Assembly (NCBI GenBank): GCA_050179645.1
Contig: JBFXEX010000113.1
Coordinates: forward strand, 1 to 18,207
Direction of reading: 5' to 3'
Source: VAZQ01 sp050179645
GTDB lineage: Bacteria; Pseudomonadota; Alphaproteobacteria; Rhizobiales; Xanthobacteraceae
DNA length: 18,207 nt
Shown here: positions 1 to 6,149 of the stretch, piece by piece
Numbering within the stretch: the stretch's first letter is position 1
Layout: the number at the start of each line of letters is the position of its first letter
Translations under genes and position numbers: made by a program
The notes under the pieces: generated by a model
The model's database searches: none
What the model was told of the DNA's origin: nothing
The model's input: only the letters and a program-made list of their open reading frames with translations

Positions 1-1
1 C

Positions 2-442
2 AACGAGGCGATCGCGCACCGGCCGCCGGAAATGACGATCTGTGTGCACACGTGCCGGGGCAATCATCGCTCCGCCTGGGCCGCGTCCGGCGGTTACGAT
101 CCGGTCGCCGAGGCAGTGTTCGCCGGTCTCGACGTCGATGGCTTGTTCCTCGAGTACGACGATGACCGCTCCGGTTCGTTCGAGCCGCTGCGCCACGTAC
201 CCAAGGGCAAGATCGTCGTCCTCGGCCTCGTCACCAGCAAGCGAGGCCGGCTGGAAACCAAGGACGAGTTGAAGCGCCGGATCGACGAGGCCGCAAAGTT
301 CATCGAACTCGACCAGCTCTGCCTGTCCCCGCAATGCGGGTTTGCCTCGACGCTGGAGGGCAATCTGCTGTCGGAGGACGAGCAGTTCGCCAAGCTGCAG
401 CTGGTGGTAGAAACGGCAAGAGACGTTTGGGGCACCGCCTGA
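2..442 (+). CDS. Cobalamin-independent methionine synthase-like methyltransferase (C-terminal part)
   Basis: The reading frame is already open at the left window edge, so the gene starts upstream and only 146 C-terminal residues are seen. The sequence matches the C-terminal catalytic barrel of the MetE/core-MetE family (5-methyltetrahydrofolate- or related methyl donor:homocysteine methyltransferase). The zinc and thiol ligands of that family are all recognisable: the His and Cys of VHTCRGN (residues 16 and 18 counted from the first full codon), the Glu of FLEYD (51) and the Cys of LSPQCGFAS (112). The family's PKGK and TSK segments are also present. Short members of about 370 residues lack the N-terminal half of true MetE, and the close similarity of this tail to those makes a short member likely, though I cannot see the start. 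Neighbouring catabolic genes leave open a role other than methionine synthesis, such as accepting a methyl group from a substrate. Confidence 0.85.
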   Translation, partial: NEAIAHRPPEMTICVHTCRGNHRSAWAASGGYDPVAEAVFAGLDVDGLFLEYDDDRSGSFEPLRHVPKGKIVVLGLVTSKRGRLETKDELKRRIDEAAKFIELDQLCLSPQCGFASTLEGNLLSEDEQFAKLQLVVETARDVWGTA

Positions 443-515
443 CAGCAGGACCGGGGAGTCGCCGGGATCGGTCGGGGCGCTGCCGTCTGCCAACAGCGGC
501 CGTCCTGGTTGGCTG

Positions 516-535
516 TGTCCTAAGGCCTCAGGACA
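516..535. promoter_or_regulatory. 20-bp near-perfect palindrome between the methyltransferase and oxidoreductase genes
   Basis: TGTCCTAAGGCCTCAGGACA reads the same on both strands except for one mismatched pair. It lies 74 bp past the methyltransferase stop and 84 bp before the oxidoreductase start. It has no following T run, so a dimeric-regulator operator fits better than an intrinsic terminator, but neither is proven. The rest of the 443-619 gap shows no gene. Confidence 0.3.
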
Positions 536-619
536 GACGCTCGACGACGCTCGCGTTACAGGCGATCTTTGGGCCAACAGGCCATGAAAAAGACCTGACC
601 GGCAATAGGGAGCGACAAT

Positions 620-1687
620 ATGGAAATCGGCATCTGTCTGCCGACAAAGGCGAATTCCTGGGAGGTCGTCAAGCGGGCCGAGGAGCTCGGGTTCTCGCAT
701 GCATGGTTCTACGACACGCACCTGCTGAACGCCGAGGTGCTCGTCGCCATGGGCGCCACGGCCGTGAAGACCTCGAAGATCAAGCTGTGCGCCGGTGTGC
801 TGATCCCCTCCAACCGGATCGCTCCGGTCGCCGCCAGCGGACTTGCCACACTCAATGCGCTTGCGCCCGGGCGGATCATCTTCGGTGCGTCGACCGGCTT
901 CACGGGGCGGCGCACCATGGGCCTCGGCCCGGTAAAGCTGGCCGACCTCGAGGCTTACGTGAAGGTCGTGGAGGGACTGCTTCAGGGCAAAACCGTCGAA
1001 TGGACCGGCGAAGGCGAGACCCACAAGGTCGCCTTCCTCAACCCGGACAAGGGGCTCATCAACATCAAGGACTCGATCCGGACGTTCCTGTCCGCATTCG
1101 GCCCCAAGGCACGCAAGCTGACCGCAAAGCTGGGTGCAGGCTGGATCGGCAGCGTGACCTGGCCGCAGCGCGAGCAGGAAGAGATCAACGAGATGCGCAA
1201 GTACTGGGCCGATTTCGGCCACGCGCCCGACCGGTTCTACGCTGCCCTGAGCTGCGGCGGCGCCGTCCTGGACGAGGGCGAGCCGGCTGACAGCCCCCGC
1301 GCCATGCTCCAGGCCGCCCCCTATGCGGCGATCGCCTTCCACAACCTGGTCGAGGAAGACCAGTTCGGCTCGATCTTTCCGATCGGTCCGTACTTCCCGT
1401 TCAAGGAGGAGCTCGAGGCCTATCGCAAGGTCTACATGAGCTACCAGCCCGACGACGCCCGTTACCTGAGCAACCACCGCGGCCACCTGATGTTCCTTCG
1501 CCCCGAGGAGAAGCACATCACCGCGAATGTTATTGCCAAGCTGTCTCTGACCGGTACGCACGCGGAACTGGTCGAGCGCCTCCAGGGCATTAAGGCATTG
1601 GGGTATCACCAAGTCGCGATCAACATGATTCCCGGCCAGGAGACCGAAATGTTGCAGCGCTGGGCCAATGTCATGGCGAAAATCTAG
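620..1687 (+). CDS. LLM-class (luciferase-like) flavin- or F420-dependent oxidoreductase
   Basis: This 355-residue protein is a luciferase-like monooxygenase/MER-type TIM barrel. The N-terminus (MEIGICLPTK, then RAEELGFSHAWFYDTH) is the typical first strand and helix. It is followed by the second barrel segment (KIKLCAGVLIPSNR, ALNALAPGRIIFGASTGF) and a late TGTHAELVERLQGIKALGY segment that matches the C-terminal substrate/cofactor-binding region of the family. The length is normal for single-component LLM enzymes. The start at 620 is supported by an AGGGAG ribosome-binding site 7 bases upstream. Whether the cofactor is FMN or F420 cannot be told from sequence; the general look is closer to methylene-tetrahydromethanopterin-reductase-like members than to alkane monooxygenases. 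The cupin follows after 55 bases and an extradiol dioxygenase lies further downstream, so a role in breaking down an aromatic or heterocyclic compound is likely. The substrate is unknown. Confidence 0.85.
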   Translation: MEIGICLPTKANSWEVVKRAEELGFSHAWFYDTHLLNAEVLVAMGATAVKTSKIKLCAGVLIPSNRIAPVAASGLATLNALAPGRIIFGASTGFTGRRTMGLGPVKLADLEAYVKVVEGLLQGKTVEWTGEGETHKVAFLNPDKGLINIKDSIRTFLSAFGPKARKLTAKLGAGWIGSVTWPQREQEEINEMRKYWADFGHAPDRFYAALSCGGAVLDEGEPADSPRAMLQAAPYAAIAFHNLVEEDQFGSIFPIGPYFPFKEELEAYRKVYMSYQPDDARYLSNHRGHLMFLRPEEKHITANVIAKLSLTGTHAELVERLQGIKALGYHQVAINMIPGQETEMLQRWANVMAKI

Positions 1688-1742
1688 CAACGGTGCTTGG
1701 ACTGCATTTCAAGCGGACGGCGGCGATTTCAAGGAGGCAAGC

Positions 1743-2282
1743 ATGAAGGTGCGTCGCGTCGTGACCGGCCACAGCGGTGGCAAATCGGTGTTCGTATCGG
1801 ATGGCCCGGCGCCGCGAAGCCGGGATTTCGTCAGCATTCCGGGCCAATCCTCCACCCTGGTCTGGTCGACGCCCAATCCCCCCGCGGTGCCAAACAACGG
1901 CGTCGATCCGATCACCGCGGCGAGCACCTATGTGCCGCCAACAGCCGAAACGCGGCTCATGGTCGTCACCTTTGCGCCCGACTCGGTGATGATGAGCAAG
2001 GACTTCAACCCGGCCGCAGCCGGGGCGGAGTTCATGGCGGAGCTTCCCGACCTCGCCGCGAAATTCGAGCCGGACCATCCGGGCATGCACACGACCGACA
2101 CGGTCGACTACGGCATCGTGCTCGATGGCGAGCTGTGGCTGGAGCTCGACGACGGCAAGGAGGTACACCTGAAGCCCCACGACGTCGTCATCCAGAACGG
2201 CACGCGTCACGCCTGGCGAAATAAGAGCGACAAACCCGCCAAGGTCGCGTTCGTCCTGATCGGCGCCCGCCGCCAGGGTTGA
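1743..2282 (+). CDS. Small cupin-domain protein
   Basis: A 179-residue cytosolic protein whose C-terminal half is a single cupin barrel. I place the start at the ATG at 1743 because a perfect AAGGAGG lies at 1731-1737; a longer frame reaching back to 1668 would overlap the oxidoreductase and has no such site. The first cupin motif region (HPGMHTTDTVDYGIVLDGEL, about residues 117-136) lacks the usual paired HxH but keeps the Gly-Glu turn. The second motif is clear in HDVVIQNGTRHAWRN (about 150-164), with the conserved NGTxHAW. Family members of this type sit in aromatic-degradation operons and are often annotated only as cupins. The reduced metal-ligand set means it may be a weak metalloenzyme, an isomerase-like protein or a non-catalytic binding protein. 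It probably shares a transcript with the oxidoreductase. Confidence 0.8.
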   Translation: MKVRRVVTGHSGGKSVFVSDGPAPRSRDFVSIPGQSSTLVWSTPNPPAVPNNGVDPITAASTYVPPTAETRLMVVTFAPDSVMMSKDFNPAAAGAEFMAELPDLAAKFEPDHPGMHTTDTVDYGIVLDGELWLELDDGKEVHLKPHDVVIQNGTRHAWRNKSDKPAKVAFVLIGARRQG

Positions 2283-2340
2283 GATGCGTGCGAGACTGAT
2301 TGAAGGATGGGATCCTGGTAACACACGCTCGGTCTCTCCT

Positions 2341-2475
2341 CACCCTCCCCTGGAGGGGGAGGATCGGCGAGCGAAGCGAGCCGGGGTGGGGTGATCCTTG
2401 TTGCGACAAAGATCACCCCACCCCGCCTGCGTTCGCTACGCTCCGCAGGCGACCCTCCCCCTCCAGGGGAGGGTG
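2341..2475. repeat. REP/BIME-like long inverted repeat (cruciform)
   Basis: Two outer arms of 22 bp pair perfectly (left from CACCCTCCCCTGG at 2341, right ending GGGGAGGGTG at 2475). An inner pair of 14 bp also pairs perfectly (GGGGTGGGGTGATC with GATCACCCCACCCC) around a loop at 2397-2410. Between inner and outer stems the two sides differ: the left has GGCGAGCGAAGCGAGCC, the right has its own hairpin with arms GCCTGCG and CGCAGGC. It therefore looks like two related but different repeat units in head-to-head array. GC-rich elements like this are scattered through intergenic DNA in Bradyrhizobium-type genomes. In RNA it would form a very stable stem that could attenuate or protect the transcript between the cupin and dioxygenase genes. 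Confidence 0.85.
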
Positions 2476-2522
2476 GCCACCGAGTTCGTGGCTCGAGATT
2501 TTAACCATAGAGGATGTGGAGC

Positions 2523-3425
2523 ATGGCGTTTCTGGTGCATGCATTGGGTCACGTGCAGATCAACGTCCGCGACCCGGCCGCGGTCATCAAGGATGCAACC
2601 GATATTCTGGGCCTGCATGTCACGTATCAGGGCGCCGATCAGACGTGGCTCAGCTCGAACGGCCGCGCCGCCGAGCTTGTCCTGCGCCATGCGTCCGACA
2701 ACTCGGCTTACGTGATCGGCCTGGAGGCATTGAGCGCTGGAGCCGTGGATGCCGCAGCGTCAAGAGTCGAAGCCGCCGGCTGTCGAATCCTGTCCCGCCG
2801 CCCGAGCCTCGACTGCATGGAGGCCGGCGTCACATTCGCAACACCGGAGGGGTTGCGCTTCGAGATTCACACGCCGATCCGCGACGTCCTCTACGGCCGT
2901 CGGCATCCGACGGTCGGCGTCGGTCCCAATCGCATCGACCACGTCAATTTCATCACGCCGGATCCGCCGGCGACACGGGAGCAGCTCGCGCATATCGGCG
3001 GCATGAAGCTATCCGAGCGGCTGGTGAACGACAGCCTGAGCTGGATGTATGGCGGCAACCGCCAGCACCACATCCTCGGCGTCGTGAAAGGGCCGGTCGG
3101 GCTCCATCACACGTCGTTCGAACTCCCCGACTTCAACTGCTACCTGAAGCTCGGTGACCTTTTGGATCGCGCCGGCAAGCAATTGCTGTGGGGACCGGGC
3201 CGGCATCGCCCCGGCGACAATACCTACGCCTATTATCTGGACGCCAGCGGCGCCATGATCGAATGCTCGGGTGCGATGGCGCTGATCGCCGACGACGCCA
3301 GTTTCGTCCCCAACGTGATCACCAACCTCGCACGGCCCGGCAACGTGCGAGAGATGAACGTGTGGGGCACGCCGGCGCCACAGGAGTGGCGGGAATTTCA
3401 CTTCAAGTTCGACAGTCCGCAATAG
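2523..3425 (+). CDS. Extradiol ring-cleavage dioxygenase (type I, VOC/glyoxalase fold)
   Basis: A 300-residue two-domain vicinal-oxygen-chelate protein of the catechol 2,3-dioxygenase/BphC type, which opens an aromatic diol next to the hydroxyls using Fe(II). The N-terminal non-catalytic domain begins with the family's HVQINVRDP strand; the catalytic domain begins near residue 137. The metal triad is visible: His140 (RIDHVNF), His196 (GLHHTSFE) and Glu247 (AMIECSG). The histidine pair at 182-183 (NRQHHILG) and Tyr235/237 (TYAYYLD) match the second-sphere catalytic His and Tyr of BphC-like enzymes. I chose the ATG at 2523 because AGAGGA at 2509-2514 stands 8 bases before it; the ATG at 2514 has no spacing from that site. 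The gene ends only 4 bases from the convergent lysyl-tRNA synthetase gene. The specific substrate cannot be told from sequence. Confidence 0.85.
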   Translation: MAFLVHALGHVQINVRDPAAVIKDATDILGLHVTYQGADQTWLSSNGRAAELVLRHASDNSAYVIGLEALSAGAVDAAASRVEAAGCRILSRRPSLDCMEAGVTFATPEGLRFEIHTPIRDVLYGRRHPTVGVGPNRIDHVNFITPDPPATREQLAHIGGMKLSERLVNDSLSWMYGGNRQHHILGVVKGPVGLHHTSFELPDFNCYLKLGDLLDRAGKQLLWGPGRHRPGDNTYAYYLDASGAMIECSGAMALIADDASFVPNVITNLARPGNVREMNVWGTPAPQEWREFHFKFDSPQ

Positions 3426-3429
3426 ACGC

Positions 3430-5070
3430 TCACGCCGAGCGGGCGAGCGCGCCGTCGATCATGTCGATGGTGTTCTGCAGGCCGTAGACCGCGACGAACG
3501 AGCCGAAGCGCGGCCCCTTCTCCTGGCCGAGCAGCACCTGATAGAGCAGGTTGAACCAATCGAGCGACACGCCGGGCTTGCCGTCCTTGGCCTTCTTCTT
3601 GTGGTCGAGGAACGGCTCGCGGCGGCCGATCTCGTAAACAACATCTTGGATCTGCTCGGCGGTGGCGTCGTGCGGAAGCTGCGACAGCGCATCGCGCAGG
3701 TCCATGAGCGCGGCGCGTTCAGATGCGTGCGGCTCGCGGTATTTCTTCGTCGGCAGCACGAAGTCGTGGAAGTAGTGAATCGCGTAGGTGACAAGACGAT
3801 CGAGCTTCGGATGCGTCTCGCGCGTGACGCCGGGCCGGTAGCGGCCGATGAACCCCCACAGCGTCTCGGCGTTCTCGGCATTCGACGACGACACCAAAGT
3901 CAGCAGCATCGAGAACGAAATCGGCATGTCGGGCTTCGGCGGCCTGCCGGAATGGATGTGCCAGACCGGATTGCTCAGCCGCTGCTTCGCATCCTGCCGC
4001 TCGTAGCCCTCCAGGAACTGCTGATATTCGTCGACGTGGCGCGGGATCACGTCGAAGTAGAGCCGCTTCGCCGCCTTCGGCTCGCGGTACATGAATAGCG
4101 ACAGCGATTCCGGCGAGGCGTAACGCAGCCATTCGTCGATGGTCAGGCCGTTGCCCTTGGACTTGGAAATCTTCTGGCCCTTGTCGTCGAGAAAGAGCTC
4201 GTAGTTGAAGCCGTCCGGCGGCGTGCCGCCGAGCGCGCGGCAGATTTCACCGGATAGTTTCACCGAGTCGATCAGGTCCTTGCCGGCCATTTCGTAGTCG
4301 ACGCCGAGCGCGAACCAGCGCATCGCCCAGTCCGGCTTCCATTGCAGCTTGCAGCGCCCGCCGGTAACCAGCGTGGTGACTTGCTCCTTGGTGTCCGGGT
4401 CCTCGTACGTGATCGTGCCGGCCTTGGCGTCGTGCGCGAGAATCGGCACTTGCAAGACGATACCGGTCGACGGCGAGATCGGCAGGAACGGCGAATAAGT
4501 TTGTGCCCGCTCCTCCCGCAGCGACGGCAGCATGATGTTCATCACTTCGTCGAAGCGCTCAAGCACCCGCAGCAGCGCCTGATCGAACCGGCCGGACATG
4601 TAGCAGTCAGTCGACGACATGAACTCGTACTCGAAGCCGAACTGGTCGAGGAAGGCGCGCAGCCGTGCGTTGTTGGCGGCGCCGAACGACGGGTACTCGT
4701 TGGAAAACGGGTCGGGGATGCGCGACAGCGGCTTGCCGAGATGGGTCGCCAGCATCTCCTTGTTCGGCACGTTGTCGGGCACCTTGCGCAGGCCGTCCAT
4801 GTCGTCCGAGAACGCGATCAGCCGAGTCTTGATCTTGTCGTCGGTGAGGACGCGGAAGGCGTGCCGCACCATGGTGGTGCGCGCCACCTCGCCGAAGGTG
4901 CCGATATGCGGCAGCCCGGACGGGCCGTAGCCGGTCTCGAAGATCACCTCGTCCTTCGGCCTCCGCTTCAACCGCGCGACGAGCTTCTTCGCCTCTTCGA
5001 ACGGCCAGGCGCTCGACTGTTCGGCGACCTCGCGCAGACTTTGGGCGGTGGGCATTTCGACAATGGACAT
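3430..5070 (-). CDS. lysK: Lysine--tRNA ligase, class I
   Basis: A 546-residue class I lysyl-tRNA synthetase, which charges tRNA-Lys with lysine in the cytosol. This enzyme replaces the class II LysS in most alphaproteobacteria and archaea. The Rossmann signature HIGT (residues 55-58, in GPSGLPHIGTFGE) and the KMSKS-loop equivalent KISKS (300-304) are both intact, and the length is normal for the bacterial form. Two ATGs lie two codons apart at 5076 and 5070. GGAGA at 5077-5081 touches the first but is spaced 6 bases from the second, so 5070 is preferred. The gene is convergent with the dioxygenase, with a 4-base gap, and lies 80 bases downstream of the solute-binding protein gene in the same direction. 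Confidence 0.95.
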   Translation of the reverse strand: MSIVEMPTAQSLREVAEQSSAWPFEEAKKLVARLKRRPKDEVIFETGYGPSGLPHIGTFGEVARTTMVRHAFRVLTDDKIKTRLIAFSDDMDGLRKVPDNVPNKEMLATHLGKPLSRIPDPFSNEYPSFGAANNARLRAFLDQFGFEYEFMSSTDCYMSGRFDQALLRVLERFDEVMNIMLPSLREERAQTYSPFLPISPSTGIVLQVPILAHDAKAGTITYEDPDTKEQVTTLVTGGRCKLQWKPDWAMRWFALGVDYEMAGKDLIDSVKLSGEICRALGGTPPDGFNYELFLDDKGQKISKSKGNGLTIDEWLRYASPESLSLFMYREPKAAKRLYFDVIPRHVDEYQQFLEGYERQDAKQRLSNPVWHIHSGRPPKPDMPISFSMLLTLVSSSNAENAETLWGFIGRYRPGVTRETHPKLDRLVTYAIHYFHDFVLPTKKYREPHASERAALMDLRDALSQLPHDATAEQIQDVVYEIGRREPFLDHKKKAKDGKPGVSLDWFNLLYQVLLGQEKGPRFGSFVAVYGLQNTIDMIDGALARSA

Positions 5071-5150
5071 CGACATTCTCCGGGCGCGCGGACACTAGAA
5101 ATCGCCGCGCACCGCGTCAAACCAATAGGTGGCGCAGGAACAGGCCAGGA

Positions 5151-6041
5151 TCAAAATGGACTGACCGGAAAATACCGCAGCCACAGGTCAGTGTACTTGC
5201 CCTGCTCCCAGGCCCGGAACATCGCCCAGTTGATCGCCTGGCGGATCGTATCGTTGCCACGACGGACCGCGATGGCGATGCCTTCGCCGAAATAGCGGCT
5301 GTCCATGAACGGGCCGCCACGGAAACTGCAGCAATTCTCCGAATCCGTGCCGTTGACCCAAAACGCCAGTGAAATGGCGTCGGCGAACAGCAGATCGACC
5401 GCGCCGCTCTTGAGCGCGGCCCGCGCCTCCGCGGCATTCGGAAACGGACGAAGCTCCGCTTCGGTGAACAGGGCCTTGAGATAGGCCTCATGAGCCGTTC
5501 CGGCGACCACCGCCACCTTCTTGGCTTCGAGCTTTTCGGGCAGCGGATCGTCGATGGCGGAATCCCGCTTGGCCACGAAACGGGCCGGCGTGCGGTAATA
5601 CGGATCGGTGAAATCGACGCGCAGCCGCATGTCCGGCGTCACCGCGATCGAGGCGATCGCCGCATCGGCTTGATTCGAGTTCAGTGTGCTGACCATCGTT
5701 TCAAAGCGCCGCATCTGGACGGTGCAGACGAGCTTCAACTCCTCGCAGATCAACCTGGCGAGATCGATGTTGAAACCCTGCGGACTGCCGTCCGGGCCGG
5801 CGAAGTTGAACGGCGGGTAGTCGATCTCGGTGATGAAGCGGATGACGTTGACTCGGGACAGGTCCGGCCGCTCCGGCCGCCGGCGCGGGTCCCAAAAGCC
5901 GGGCACATGCACGAACGGGTCGGCGACCCCAGGCTGACGGGCGGGGCCTGCTTCCATGGCCGAAACTGCCAGCATGAGGAGGCCGGCAGCTGCGGCAAAA
6001 GATGCCAACAGAAAGGGGCTTCGCAAACGGTATCGGGGCAC
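5151..6041 (-). CDS. Periplasmic solute-binding protein, family 3 (amino-acid ABC type)
   Basis: A type 2 periplasmic binding protein of the family 3 (GlnH/HisJ-like) group. The N-terminus has a basic start (MPRYRLRSPF) followed by a long hydrophobic Ala/Leu stretch, so it is exported or anchored. Family landmarks follow in order: ITEIDYPPFNF, GFNIDLARLICEEL, ADAAIASIAVTPDMRLRVDF, then TDPYYRTPARFVAK, and later VAVVAGTAHEAYL and AVDLLFADAISLAFW. The C-terminal part (GIAIAVRRGNDTIRQAINWA) is also typical. I chose GTG 6041; an in-frame GTG at 6083 adds 14 residues before the hydrophobic segment and would start inside DNA containing a palindrome at 6059-6077. No permease or ATPase gene is next to it, so it is an orphan; it may serve a transporter elsewhere or act as a sensor-like binding protein. 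Confidence 0.85.
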   Translation of the reverse strand: MPRYRLRSPFLLASFAAAAGLLMLAVSAMEAGPARQPGVADPFVHVPGFWDPRRRPERPDLSRVNVIRFITEIDYPPFNFAGPDGSPQGFNIDLARLICEELKLVCTVQMRRFETMVSTLNSNQADAAIASIAVTPDMRLRVDFTDPYYRTPARFVAKRDSAIDDPLPEKLEAKKVAVVAGTAHEAYLKALFTEAELRPFPNAAEARAALKSGAVDLLFADAISLAFWVNGTDSENCCSFRGGPFMDSRYFGEGIAIAVRRGNDTIRQAINWAMFRAWEQGKYTDLWLRYFPVSPF

Positions 6042-6058
6042 GGTAATCTCTGGTTGTA

Positions 6059-6077
6059 CCGGGTAGATATTACCCGG
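6059..6077. promoter_or_regulatory. Inverted repeat in the divergent promoter region
   Basis: CCGGGTA-GATAT-TACCCGG has perfect 7-bp arms around a 5-bp centre. It lies in the short gap between the divergent solute-binding protein and glycosyltransferase genes, 18 bp upstream of the preferred GTG start of the former. A regulator operator is the simplest reading. No clear promoter boxes could be picked with confidence. Confidence 0.35.
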
Positions 6078-6149
6078 GATCACTGGTCATGTCCCCAGTC
6101 TTAGACGACGCGGTTGGGGCGGATCAGTGGCGTCGGGTGGGGTGGCGTT

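Noticed and set aside
334..1290. Plus-strand 318-codon frame over the oxidoreductase
   Set aside because: Arg/Gly-rich shadow in another frame; the oxidoreductase frame has a ribosome-binding site and clear family motifs.
1671..2324. Minus-strand 217-codon frame opposite the cupin
   Set aside because: No recognisable motifs and complete overlap with the cupin gene.
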